A stretch of 64,000 nt of DNA, taken from positions 248,001 through 312,000 of the forward strand of contig JAPZTL010000002.1 of NCBI GenBank assembly GCA_027532825.1, given 5' to 3'. Numbering within the stretch: the stretch's first letter is position 1; each line of letters opens with the position of its first letter. The translations under genes and the position numbers were made by a program. The stretch is from Silanimonas sp021297925 (GTDB lineage: Bacteria > Pseudomonadota > Gammaproteobacteria > Xanthomonadales > Xanthomonadaceae). The notes beneath the pieces were generated by a model. That model saw only the letters and a program-made list of their open reading frames with translations. It was not told the origin of the DNA and did not search any database. Below are positions 7,245-17,324 of the stretch, piece after piece.

Positions 7245-8132
7245 ATGTCCTCCCTGAACACCCGCACCCTGCTGCGCCCCGTGCTGCTCGCAACGGCCTT
7301 CGGCCTGGCCTTCCCCTCCATGGCCGCCGACCGTTGCGAGCACTCCCGCTCCGAAACGCCCGCGCTTGATCTCACCGGCATCAGCCGCGTCATCGTCGAG
7401 ATCGGCGCGGACGAACTCACGGTCACGCCGGGGGCGCCCGCTTTGTCCATCAAGCACTGCGTCTCGACGGCCGAGCGCTTGGCGGAGAGCCGCATGACGG
7501 TGGAACGTCGCGGCGAAACCCTGCACATCGCCAGCCGAGACAGCTCGATCAAGATCTACGGTCTGTTCGGCACCGATGTCTACACCTGGCGCGAGATCAG
7601 CCTTGCGCTGCCGGCCGACCTGCCGATCTCCCTTACCGTCGGTTCGGGCGACGCAACCCTGACGGGCCTTTCCCGCATTGGTGTCGACGTGGGCTCGGGC
7701 GACGTGGACTTGCGCCAGGTCGGGCGCGTCGAGGGCAACGTCGGCTCCGGCGACCTCGTCGTCGATGGCGCCACCGCGGTCTCGGTGGATGTCGGCTCGG
7801 GCGATGCCGTGCTCAAGCGCGTGCAGGGTGACGTGCGCGCCAGCGTCGGTTCCGGCGACGTCGACATGCTCGATGTCGGCCCGATCGCCTCGATGTCCGC
7901 CGGCAGCGGCTCGATCAGCGTCGACGGCGTGCGCGGCGATGCCCGCATCGCCTCCGTCGGCTCCGGCGACATCGCCCTGCGCGGCGTTCGCGGCGCCGTG
8001 CGCATCGGCAGCGTCGGTTCCGGCGATGTCGACATCGAGAACATCGATGGCGACGTGGTCGTCGCCGACCGCGACACCCTGGAGAACATCGACACGCGTG
8101 ACATCCGGGGCCGCCTCGTCATCGGCGGCTGA
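7245..8132 (+). CDS. Exported VGSGD-repeat beta-solenoid protein (DUF4097-like)
   Basis: 295 residues. A signal peptide (MSSLNTRTLLRPVLLATAFG, cleavage near FPSMAA) is followed by a short domain (about 25-130) and then eight tandem repeats of about 15-25 residues, each built on VGSGD followed by a hydrophobic-alternating strand (seven are VGSGD, one is AGSGS). This pattern predicts a right-handed beta-solenoid of the DUF4097/DUF2807 putative adhesin type. It is periplasmic or surface-exposed. GGAG lies nine bases before the ATG. Its place downstream of the ABC permease suggests it belongs to the same envelope module. Ligand unknown. Confidence 0.82.
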   Translation: MSSLNTRTLLRPVLLATAFGLAFPSMAADRCEHSRSETPALDLTGISRVIVEIGADELTVTPGAPALSIKHCVSTAERLAESRMTVERRGETLHIASRDSSIKIYGLFGTDVYTWREISLALPADLPISLTVGSGDATLTGLSRIGVDVGSGDVDLRQVGRVEGNVGSGDLVVDGATAVSVDVGSGDAVLKRVQGDVRASVGSGDVDMLDVGPIASMSAGSGSISVDGVRGDARIASVGSGDIALRGVRGAVRIGSVGSGDVDIENIDGDVVVADRDTLENIDTRDIRGRLVIGG

Positions 8133-8161
8133 CCTTTCGACCCCCATTCCGAGGAATCCCC

Positions 8162-8836
8162 ATGCGCCTCTCGCGGCTGTCCTCCCTCGCCCTCGCCCTG
8201 ACCTTCGCGTTCACCGCAACGGCTTGCAGCGAGCAGGCCCGCAGCACCGCCCAGCAGATCGCCGACGAGACCCGCCAGGGCATCGCTGAAGCGACCGCCG
8301 CGGGCGGCGCCGTCGACAAGGCCTTGGCCGAAGCCCGCCGCAAGCTGCACGAGGAGAACCTGTCGTTGCACGTGCAGGGTGGCGGCCCGAAGGCCGAACT
8401 GACCCCGCAGGGCGACCTGCTGATCAACGGCACGGCCGTGCCCTTCACCGCCGAGCAGCGTGAAGCCACCCTCGCCTACCGGAAGGAAGTGTTGGCCGTC
8501 GCCGACGCGGGCATAGCCATCGGGAAACAGGGCACCGCGATCGGCGGCGAAGCGGCCGCCCTCGCGATCGAGAGCGTTTTCGGCGGCAAGCCCGGTGCGG
8601 CGGAGTCCCGCATCGAGGCCGGGACCAAGAAGATCGAGGCCGCCGCGCTCGCGCTGTGCGACCAGGTCAAGGGCCTGAAAGCCGCGCAGGAGCGCCTGAC
8701 CGCGCTGGTGCCGGAGTTCGCGCCTTACGCCAAGAGCATCGAGGTCGACGCGGACTGCAAGTCGGGCTCGGACGACACCGCCGCCGAGCCTGCCGCACCC
8801 GCGGAAGACGAGGCCGAAGCCACCGTCAGTTCCTGA
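8162..8836 (+). CDS. DUF2884 (YggN-like) lipoprotein
   Basis: 224 residues. The N-terminus MRLSRLSSLALALTFAF ends in TATAC, a relaxed lipobox with C22 as the probable lipidated residue. The middle has LTPQGDLLINGTAVPFTAEQ, resembling the DUF2884/YggN core (a segment reading roughly ...L.INGE.V.L...Q). The C-terminus is acidic and Ala-rich. Function unknown; location periplasmic, membrane-anchored. It lies 29 bases after the VGSGD-repeat gene and 2 bases before the next membrane protein gene, so co-transcription is likely. Confidence 0.78.
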   Translation: MRLSRLSSLALALTFAFTATACSEQARSTAQQIADETRQGIAEATAAGGAVDKALAEARRKLHEENLSLHVQGGGPKAELTPQGDLLINGTAVPFTAEQREATLAYRKEVLAVADAGIAIGKQGTAIGGEAAALAIESVFGGKPGAAESRIEAGTKKIEAAALALCDQVKGLKAAQERLTALVPEFAPYAKSIEVDADCKSGSDDTAAEPAAPAEDEAEATVSS

Positions 8837-8838
8837 CG

Positions 8839-9381
8839 ATGGCGCTCTCCGTCGAGGGCTGGCGTCTGAGGCTGGCCGCGGTGGCGGTGGGCCTCGTGGC
8901 CTTGCACCTCGGCGGGGAGTGGTCGCAAGGCGGCATCGCCAGCCACCACTTCCTCGCCGATCCATCGGTGCCGGCGATTTCGAACGCATGGGGCCTGCTG
9001 TGGTTGCCCTTGCTGGCGGTGCTCTACGCCCCGTCGATCCGTCGTCGGGCGATCGGCACGGGGCTTCGCCCGCGCTGGCGACCGGGCATCACCGCCGGGC
9101 TGGTCGGCGGACTCACGGCAGGGTTCGCGCTCGCGGCCTTCGTGATCGTCGGCCCTGACATCGATGGCACGTGGATCCTCGGCAGCCTGCTGACCCTGTC
9201 GCTGGCCTTTCCCGTCTGGCGAGGGGAGACGGTGCTGGGCTTTCTCACCGGGGCGATGGTGGCCGTCGGCGCGATGCTGCCCTCGATCTTCGCCTTCGCG
9301 TTCGCCGCGATCTCGTTCGCCGTGCACCGGGGGCTCGTGCCCGGCCTGACGCACCTCTGGAAGCGCGCTTCAGGCCGCTGA
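8839..9381 (+). CDS. Integral membrane protein of unknown function
   Basis: 180 residues with about five hydrophobic segments, including RLAAVAVGLVALHLGG, AWGLLWLPLLAVLYAP, GITAGLVGGLTAGFALAAFV and the last SIFAFAFAAISFAVH. No family recognised. It starts two bases after the lipoprotein stop (TGACGATG) and ends the plus-strand operon that begins at 4728. It converges with the M24 peptidase gene 14 bases away. Confidence 0.7.
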   Translation: MALSVEGWRLRLAAVAVGLVALHLGGEWSQGGIASHHFLADPSVPAISNAWGLLWLPLLAVLYAPSIRRRAIGTGLRPRWRPGITAGLVGGLTAGFALAAFVIVGPDIDGTWILGSLLTLSLAFPVWRGETVLGFLTGAMVAVGAMLPSIFAFAFAAISFAVHRGLVPGLTHLWKRASGR

Positions 9382-9395
9382 CGGCGGAGCGAGGC

Positions 9396-10775
9396 TCAGC
9401 GCACCACGTGCCACTGGGTCTGCCGGCCGGCGAGGTAGATCACCCGCTCGCCGTCGAACAGGGCGCCCTGCTCCAGCTTGATCCGCACCCACTGGCCGCC
9501 CCACTCGGGCACGGCCTGCGCGATGTTGCCCTCGATGGCGTAGACGGTGTTCGCATGCAGCGGCCACTCGCCGGTGTCGGCGTTCAAGCCGGGGTTGTCC
9601 CACATCCCGATGCTCGGCCCCGGTGCATGGCCGAAAAAGCCGAGCGGGTGCGTGTAGGTGTTGCTGGTGATGCCGGCCTTCGCTACGGCCCCGCGGGTGC
9701 GTTGCAGGATGTCGTTGCCCGTGCGGCCGGCGACGAACTGCGCGGTGAGCAGGTCCTGCCAGCGGTTGCCGGTGGCCAGCGCGCGGACGAGGCCCTCGGG
9801 CACACCGGTCTCGCCAGCCTTGGGCACGTAAGCCATCTCCTGCGTGTCGGTGCAGAGCTTGAGGTAGCAGATGCCCACGTCGGTGTGCAGCACGTCGCCG
9901 GGGCGGATCACCCCGCTATCGCCGCAGAAGGGGTTCTCCGCGTCACAGGCGAGGCCGGGCCTTTGGAGGTTCACGTAGGGCATGAACCAGATCGGCAGGC
10001 CCATGGATTCGAAACGCTCGCGGAGGTACCACGCCACATCGTCCGTGGTGGTGACGCCCGGCGTGATCACCCGCGCGCTGAAGGCCTCGGCGATGACGCC
10101 GCGGGCGATGCCCATGATGTGCGGGTAGACCTCGAGCTCGCCGGCCGAACGCGTTTCCAGCCAGCGGATGACAAGGTTTTCCGCGGGCACCAGACGGTCT
10201 TCGAAGCCCGCCGGCAGCACCTCGCGCAGGCGCTTCTCGAGCCCGGCGGTCAGGCCGTCGGCCACCGGCCAGTCGCGCGAGACGTTGATGCCGATGCGCT
10301 TCGGGTCCTTCGCCGCGATCAGCTCGCCGAGCGCCTTCCACTGCGCGTCGAGGTCGCCACCCGACCAGGCCGCCTCGTAGGGCGGGCCAAGCGGATAGGT
10401 GTTGACCGAAAGGCGATCCACCGTGCCGTCGCGCTGGCGATGGAACACCAGCATCGTCGTGCGCCGCGCCGCGAAGCTGGGCTGCGGCACGAGCGTGAAA
10501 TACACGGGGTCTTCGGCGTACTCGCGGTTCAAAACGAGCCACATATCCAATCCGGCCTCGGCCATCAACTTCGGCAACAGGGTCTCGATGCGCTCGGTGA
10601 GCATCCGGTTCTCTGGCGCGATGCGGTCGCGCGGCGCCAATACTGCGAAGTCGTCAGCGGAGTCGATCACGCGGCCCTGTGCGGGAGTAGCCGTCGAGGA
10701 CGCGGCGGCGGACAGCGTCGGCAAGAAAGCCAGCAGGGTGGCCGCGAACAGGGCGGAGCGCATCGGCGTGGGCAT
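9396..10775 (-). CDS. Exported M24 family metallopeptidase (Xaa-Pro dipeptidase-like)
   Basis: 459 residues. A signal peptide (MPTPMRSALFAATLLAFLPTLSAAA) precedes a creatinase-type N-terminal domain and a pita-bread C-terminal domain. The five metal ligands appear present: the Asp of LHTDVG, the Asp of CTDTQE, the His of THPLGFFGH, the Glu of AIEGN and the Glu of IKLEQG. It should cleave N-terminal or Xaa-Pro bonds of peptides in the periplasm. Four cysteines near the metal site (CDAENPFC, CYLKLC) could form disulfides, consistent with export. The enzyme subclass is uncertain. Confidence 0.87.
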   Translation of the reverse strand: MPTPMRSALFAATLLAFLPTLSAAASSTATPAQGRVIDSADDFAVLAPRDRIAPENRMLTERIETLLPKLMAEAGLDMWLVLNREYAEDPVYFTLVPQPSFAARRTTMLVFHRQRDGTVDRLSVNTYPLGPPYEAAWSGGDLDAQWKALGELIAAKDPKRIGINVSRDWPVADGLTAGLEKRLREVLPAGFEDRLVPAENLVIRWLETRSAGELEVYPHIMGIARGVIAEAFSARVITPGVTTTDDVAWYLRERFESMGLPIWFMPYVNLQRPGLACDAENPFCGDSGVIRPGDVLHTDVGICYLKLCTDTQEMAYVPKAGETGVPEGLVRALATGNRWQDLLTAQFVAGRTGNDILQRTRGAVAKAGITSNTYTHPLGFFGHAPGPSIGMWDNPGLNADTGEWPLHANTVYAIEGNIAQAVPEWGGQWVRIKLEQGALFDGERVIYLAGRQTQWHVVR

Positions 10776-10957
10776 GGGCGGGTCTCGGGTTCCGGGGCTC
10801 TGATCCTAGGCGACAACGTCCGCTTATCCATCCTAGCCGACGCTCAGCGCAGCGCAGCGCCGCCACACCAAAGGTGAGTATCGGCACCTTGGGCGAGAGC
10901 ACGGGCGCGCTTAGTGTGGCCGTATTCCTCGTCCGTATACGAGGCTGGAGTGATCGC

Positions 10958-12046
10958 ATGACGCGCTTTTTTCTCTACGTTGCCGTGGCCGCGGCGCTGG
11001 CCCTTTCGGCCGGCTGCCGAAAGGCACCCGACCGCGAGGGCCCGGTGGGCCGGATGCATCGCGCCTACTTCGACGGCGAACGCGCGAACTGGCAGGGCGA
11101 GTCGTCGCGCCCGATCGCTGCCACGGTCTGGTACCCGGCCGCAGCGGACAGCATCGAGACCGACTGGACCGTCAGCGTGTTCCGGTTCGGGCGCAGCGCG
11201 CTCGATGCCCCTTTCGCAAATTCCCCGCCCCGCCCGCTGATCCTGCTCTCGCACGGTACCGGCGGCAGCGCCGCGCAGCTGTCCTGGCTGGCCGAGCGAC
11301 TGGTCGGCGAAGGCTTTCTCGTCGCCGGCGTCAACCATCACGGCAACACGGCGGCCGAAGATCGGGCCTCGCCAGCCGGCTTCGTGCTGCCGGGCGAACG
11401 AGCACGGGACCTCAGCGTGCTGATCGACGCACTGCTCGCCGACCCCGCCATTGCACCGCACATCGACAAAGAACGCATTGGCGCGGCCGGGTTCTCGCTC
11501 GGCGGATACAGCGCACTAGCCGCGGTCGGCGCCCATCTGAGCTTCGCCGAGCATCAGCGCCGTTGCATGGGAGCGGTGGACAGTCCCGCCTGCCAGCTGC
11601 CGCCGGAGGCCGTGTTCAACATCAATGAATTGCGCGCGCTTGCCGCGCAGAGCCCAGCGTTCGAAGCCGGTATCGCCCGCAGCGCACAGCCAGTTACCGA
11701 GGCTCGCATCCGCGCGGTGTACGCCATCGCGCCGGCACTGGTGACGTTGCTCGAGCCCGCCGAACTTGCAGCCGTGAACTCTCAGGTCCGCATCGTGCTC
11801 GCCGAACAGGACAGGCAGATCCCGATGGCGACGACGACCGAGCTGCTGACCCGCGGTCTTCGCCAGAGCAGCCAACTGCGGATTCCCGAGGCTGGGCACT
11901 ACGTGTTCCTGGCACCCTGCACGCTGCGCGGGCGCATGTTCCTGGCCGAGCTTTGTCGCGATGCGGACGGGATCGCGCGCGGCGACATCCATGCGCGCGT
12001 GGGGCGAGACGCCGCGGCCTTCTTCAAGGCGCAGCTTTCGCCCTGA
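10958..12046 (+). CDS. Lipoprotein alpha/beta hydrolase (dienelactone hydrolase/PAF-acetylhydrolase-like)
   Basis: 362 residues. A clear lipobox, LSAGC with C20, ends the signal sequence. The hydrolase fold shows the oxyanion loop SHGTGGS (99-105), nucleophile S180 in GFSLGGYSAL, and a likely catalytic His in EAGHYVF. An internal Cys-rich segment (CMGAVDSPACQ) may form a disulfide. It should hydrolyse an ester or carboxylic lactone at the periplasmic face of a membrane; the substrate is unknown. GGAG is seven bases before the ATG. It reads away from the M24 peptidase gene. Confidence 0.85.
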   Translation: MTRFFLYVAVAAALALSAGCRKAPDREGPVGRMHRAYFDGERANWQGESSRPIAATVWYPAAADSIETDWTVSVFRFGRSALDAPFANSPPRPLILLSHGTGGSAAQLSWLAERLVGEGFLVAGVNHHGNTAAEDRASPAGFVLPGERARDLSVLIDALLADPAIAPHIDKERIGAAGFSLGGYSALAAVGAHLSFAEHQRRCMGAVDSPACQLPPEAVFNINELRALAAQSPAFEAGIARSAQPVTEARIRAVYAIAPALVTLLEPAELAAVNSQVRIVLAEQDRQIPMATTTELLTRGLRQSSQLRIPEAGHYVFLAPCTLRGRMFLAELCRDADGIARGDIHARVGRDAAAFFKAQLSP

Positions 12047-12105
12047 AGACCGGGCGCGCATGGGTCACAATGCCATCCTGTCCCGCCACCGGCCCACTCG
12101 CCGCC

Positions 12106-13194
12106 ATGTCACGCCAATGGGTCAACGCCGCCATCGCGGCCCTCGAAGCCGACTTCCAGCGCTCGGCCGACACCCACCTGATCCGCCTCGACCTGCCGGC
12201 CTACCCGGGCATCCCGCTGTACTTCAAGGACGAGAGCTCGCACCCCACCGGCAGCCTGAAGCACCGGCTGGCGCGCTCGCTGTTCCTCTACGCGCTCTGC
12301 AACGGCTGGCTGCGCGAGGGCCAGACCGTCATCGAGGCCAGCAGCGGCAGCACCGCGGTCTCCGAGGCCTACTTCGCGCGCCTGGTCGGCCTGCCCTACA
12401 TCGCGGTGATGCCCAACACCACCTCGCGCGAGAAGATCGCACGCATCGAGTTCTACGGCGGGCGCTGCCACATGATCGAAGGCGCCGACGTCAGCGCGGC
12501 CTCGCGCGCGCTGGCCGCCGAGATCGGCGGCCACTTCATGGACCAGTTCACCTACGCCGAGCGGGCCACCGACTGGCGCGGCAACAACAACATCGCCGAG
12601 TCGATCTTCGAGCAGCTGAAGCTCGAGCCCCACCCCTGCCCGCGCTGGATCGTGGTCTCGGCCGGCACCGGCGGCACCGCCGCCACCATGGGCCGCTACA
12701 TCCGCTACCAGCCCACGCGCAACGCCTGCACGCGGCTGGCCGTTGTCGACCCGGAATACTCCGTGTTCTTCGACGCCTACAAGGACCGCAAGCGCTGCCA
12801 CCGCCTCGACCGCGGCTCGCGCATCGAGGGCATCGGGCGCCCCATCGTCGAGGCCAGCTTCCTGCCCGAGACCATCGACCGGATGGTCAAGGTACCCGAC
12901 GCCCTGAGCCTGGCGGCGATGCGCGTGCTGGCCGGCCTGCTCGGCCGCCGGGTCGGCGGCTCGACCGGCACCAACTTCATCGGCGCGCTGCAGGTGATGG
13001 CGGAGATGAAGGCGAAGGGCGAGACCGGATCGGTCGTCACGCTGATCTGCGACGGCGGCGAGCGCTATCTCGACACCTACTACGACGACGCGTGGGTGGC
13101 CGCGCAGGGCCACGACCTCGCGCCGCACGCGACGGCCGTGGCCGGCATCGTCGCCGGAGGACGGTTCGAGCTGCCCGTGGCCGTGGCGGGCTGA
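12106..13194 (+). CDS. PLP-dependent cysteine synthase family protein (Cds1-like)
   Basis: 362 residues of fold type II. The PLP lysine is K52 in SHPTGSLKHRLA, the substrate loop is ASSGSTAVSEAY, and the phosphate-binding loop is SAGTGGTAATMGRY. Compared with CysK/CysM it has an extra C-terminal segment, and GNNNIAESI resembles the L-cysteine desulfhydrase Cds1 group. It could degrade cysteine to sulfide and pyruvate or act as a cysteine synthase; sequence alone does not decide. An in-frame ATG at 12070 would add 12 residues. It ends four bases before the convergent fumC stop. Confidence 0.85.
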   Translation: MSRQWVNAAIAALEADFQRSADTHLIRLDLPAYPGIPLYFKDESSHPTGSLKHRLARSLFLYALCNGWLREGQTVIEASSGSTAVSEAYFARLVGLPYIAVMPNTTSREKIARIEFYGGRCHMIEGADVSAASRALAAEIGGHFMDQFTYAERATDWRGNNNIAESIFEQLKLEPHPCPRWIVVSAGTGGTAATMGRYIRYQPTRNACTRLAVVDPEYSVFFDAYKDRKRCHRLDRGSRIEGIGRPIVEASFLPETIDRMVKVPDALSLAAMRVLAGLLGRRVGGSTGTNFIGALQVMAEMKAKGETGSVVTLICDGGERYLDTYYDDAWVAAQGHDLAPHATAVAGIVAGGRFELPVAVAG

Positions 13195-13198
13195 GGCC

Positions 13199-14602
<1,404 letters not shown>

Positions 14603-14643
14603 GGGGCTCTCCTCGGGGTGGGGGCAGGCCCAGCTTAGCCCGG

Positions 14644-14649
14644 TAGAAT
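14644..14649 (+). promoter_or_regulatory. Candidate -10 element for purB
   Basis: TAGAAT lies in the 90-base divergent gap between fumC and purB, 43 bases before the purB start. No good -35 box is present at the usual distance. Offered as a weak candidate only. Confidence 0.3.
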
Positions 14650-14692
14650 GGCGGGCTTCCGCGGCTCGACCGCCCCGCTTTCCGGCCCCGCC

Positions 14693-16057
14693 ATGTCCCA
14701 CGCCCTCACCGCCCTCTCCCCGCTCGACGGCCGCTACGCCGGCAAGGTCGACACCCTGCGCCCGATCTTCTCCGAGTACGGCCTGATCCGCGCCCGCGTC
14801 TGCGTGGAGATCGCGTGGCTGCTGGCCCTCTCGGCCGAGCCGGGCATCTCCGAATTGTCGCCCTTTTCCGAACAGGCCGCCTCGCTGCTGCAGCGCCTCG
14901 CCGACGGCTTCTCGGTCGAGGACGCGGCGCGGGTGAAGGCCATCGAGCGCACCACCAACCACGACGTCAAGGCGGTCGAGTATTTCCTCAAGGAGAAGCT
15001 CGCCGAGAGCGACGAGCTCAAGGCGGCGCTGGAGTTCGTGCACTTCGCCTGCACCTCCGAGGACATCAACAACCTCAGCTACGCGCTGATGTTGAAGCAG
15101 GCCCGCGACGAGGTGCTGCTGCCGCAGCTCGACGCACTGATCGAGACGCTGAAGAAGCTGGCCTACGAGTACGCCGACGAGCCGATGCTCTCGCGCACCC
15201 ACGGCCAGACCGCCAGCCCGACCACGCTGGGCAAGGAACTGGCCAACGTCGTCGCCCGCCTGAAGCGCCAGCGCCAGCAGCTCGCGCAGGTCGAGATCCT
15301 CGGCAAGATCAACGGCGCGGTCGGCAACTACAACGCCCACCTCTCGGCCTATCCGAACGTCGACTGGCCGCGTCTGGCGCAGGGCTTCGTCGAGTCGCTG
15401 GGCCTGAACTTCAACGCCTACACCACGCAGATCGAGCCGCACGATTTCATCGCCGAGCTGGGCGACGTGCAGCGCCGCATCAACACGATCCTGATCGACT
15501 TCGCCCGCGACGTCTGGGGCTACATCTCGCTCGGCTACTTCAAGCAGGCATTGAAGGACGGCGAGGTCGGCAGCTCGACCATGCCGCACAAAGTCAACCC
15601 GATCGACTTCGAGAACGCCGAAGGCAACTTCGGCATCGCCAACGCCCTGTTCGAGCACTTCGGCGCCAAGCTGCCGATCAGCCGCTGGCAGCGCGACCTG
15701 ACCGACTCGACCGTGCTGCGCGCGCTGGGCACCGCGTGGGGCCACACGCTGGTCTCATACGACGCCCTGAACCGCGGCATCGGCAAGCTGAAGGTGAACC
15801 CGGCACGCCTCGCCGAAGACCTCGACAACAGCTGGGAAGTGCTGGCCGAAGCCGTGCAGACGGTGATGCGCCGCCACGGCCTGCCGAACCCCTACGAGCA
15901 GCTCAAGGCGCTCACCCGCGGCCAGGCCATCACCAAAGATTCAATCCGCGAGTTCATCGCCGGCCTCGATCTGCCCGAGGAGCCGAAGCGTGCCCTGCTT
16001 GAGCTGACGCCGGCCACGTACACCGGCCGCGCCGAATCGCTGGCGAAGTCGGTCTGA
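14693..16057 (+). CDS. purB: Adenylosuccinate lyase
   Basis: 454 residues. Catalyses two fumarate-releasing steps of purine synthesis (SAICAR to AICAR, adenylosuccinate to AMP). Motifs include TSEDINNLSYALMLK, MLSRTHGQTASPTTLGKEL and the signature GSSTMPHKVNPIDFENAEG with the catalytic serine. Length and sequence match the gammaproteobacterial PurB type. The start (MSHALTALSPLDGRYAGK) is the family's usual N-terminus; an upstream in-frame ATG at 14648 adds 15 atypical residues. It faces away from fumC, a member of the same superfamily. Confidence 0.97.
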   Translation: MSHALTALSPLDGRYAGKVDTLRPIFSEYGLIRARVCVEIAWLLALSAEPGISELSPFSEQAASLLQRLADGFSVEDAARVKAIERTTNHDVKAVEYFLKEKLAESDELKAALEFVHFACTSEDINNLSYALMLKQARDEVLLPQLDALIETLKKLAYEYADEPMLSRTHGQTASPTTLGKELANVVARLKRQRQQLAQVEILGKINGAVGNYNAHLSAYPNVDWPRLAQGFVESLGLNFNAYTTQIEPHDFIAELGDVQRRINTILIDFARDVWGYISLGYFKQALKDGEVGSSTMPHKVNPIDFENAEGNFGIANALFEHFGAKLPISRWQRDLTDSTVLRALGTAWGHTLVSYDALNRGIGKLKVNPARLAEDLDNSWEVLAEAVQTVMRRHGLPNPYEQLKALTRGQAITKDSIREFIAGLDLPEEPKRALLELTPATYTGRAESLAKSV

Positions 16058-16091
16058 CGCAGGCGACGCCCGCCGGCACACGAGGCCCCGC

Positions 16092-17324
16092 ATGACCGCC
16101 ACCGCCCCGTCGAAGGCCCTCGCCATCGAAATCGACGCCACCGGCAAGGGCCCGCTCGGCATGCCGGCCGACGCCTTCCTGCGCGATTACTGGCAGAAGC
16201 GCCCGCTGCTGATCCGCAACGCCTTCCCCGGCTTCGAGAGCCCGATCAGCCCGGACGACCTCGGCGCGCTCTCGCTGGAGGCCACGGCGCTGTCGCGCCT
16301 GATCCTCTGGGACCGCAAGAAGGATCGCTGGACCGTCGAGACCGGCCCGCTGCCCGAGGACCGCTTCGACCGCGTGCCCGAGCGGGACTGGACCCTGCTG
16401 GTGCAGGACGTCGACAAGTGGGATGCCGACGTGCGCGAGCTGGTCGAGGCCTTCCCCTTCCTGCCGCGCTGGCGCATCGACGACGTCATGATCAGCTTCG
16501 CCGTCGAAGGCGGTTCGGTCGGCGCGCACATCGACCAATACGACGTCTTCCTGCTGCAGGGCATGGGCCACCGCCACTGGCAGATCGACGCGAACCCCGA
16601 CCAGCCCGTCGACTTCCGCGATGACGCGCCGATCAAGCTGTTGAAGCGTTTTACCCCCAGCCACGAATGGACGCTCGGCCCCGGCGACATGCTCTACCTG
16701 CCGCCGGGCCTCGGCCACCACGGCGTCGCGCTCGACGCGTGCCTGACGTTTTCGCTGGGCATGCGCGCGCCGGCCAAGGCCGAGTTGATCGAGGACTTCG
16801 CGCTGGAATTGGCGTCACGCGCCGGCGAAAAGGAACGCTACGCCGATCCCGACCTTGCCGTGCCGGCGGACGCCTTCGAGATCGACGGGCACGCGCTGGC
16901 GCGGGTCAAGCAGACGCTCGGCGGCATGGCCGGCGACGCGGAGGCGGACGACGCCCTGCTGCGCCGCTGGTTCGGCCGCTTCATCACCCGCTACCGCGCT
17001 TCCGGCAACCTGCAACCGCCGAAGAAAGCGCCGACCCGCGCCGAATTCGACGCCGCCCTCGCGGGCGGGGGCATGGTGCAGCGCCACCCGTTCTCGCGGG
17101 TGGCGTGGCTGCGCGAGGGCAAGACCAAGGCGATGTGGTTCGTCACCGGCAGCGACATCGAGGGTCTGCGGGCCCGGGATGCCGCCCTGCTCTGCCGCCA
17201 CGACACGCTCGACGCCCCTGCCTGGGACCAGCTCGACGAACACGCCCGCGAGGCCGTCGTCGCCTTGGCCGCGCTCGGGCACTATCGCGCGATCAAGCCG
17301 AAGGCCCCGAGGAAGCGCCGATGA
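16092..17324 (+). CDS. roxA: Ribosomal protein uL16 arginine 3-hydroxylase (JmjC/cupin oxygenase)
   Basis: 410 residues. A Fe(II)/2-oxoglutarate-dependent oxygenase; E. coli RoxA (YcfD) hydroxylates an arginine of ribosomal protein uL16. The iron triad is H146 and D148 in GAHIDQYDVF plus a distal His in PPGLGHHGVAL (209 or 210). The N-terminal WQKRPLLIRNAFPGF is typical, and a C-terminal winged-helix-like region follows. It is slightly longer than the E. coli protein. It lies 34 bases after purB and overlaps the GNAT gene (ATGA). Confidence 0.92.
   Translation: MTATAPSKALAIEIDATGKGPLGMPADAFLRDYWQKRPLLIRNAFPGFESPISPDDLGALSLEATALSRLILWDRKKDRWTVETGPLPEDRFDRVPERDWTLLVQDVDKWDADVRELVEAFPFLPRWRIDDVMISFAVEGGSVGAHIDQYDVFLLQGMGHRHWQIDANPDQPVDFRDDAPIKLLKRFTPSHEWTLGPGDMLYLPPGLGHHGVALDACLTFSLGMRAPAKAELIEDFALELASRAGEKERYADPDLAVPADAFEIDGHALARVKQTLGGMAGDAEADDALLRRWFGRFITRYRASGNLQPPKKAPTRAEFDAALAGGGMVQRHPFSRVAWLREGKTKAMWFVTGSDIEGLRARDAALLCRHDTLDAPAWDQLDEHAREAVVALAALGHYRAIKPKAPRKRR

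Noticed and set aside
14603..15745. N-terminal extension of the fumC frame over purB
   Set aside because: FumC has a normal N-terminus and ribosome-binding site at 14602; the extension is antisense to purB.
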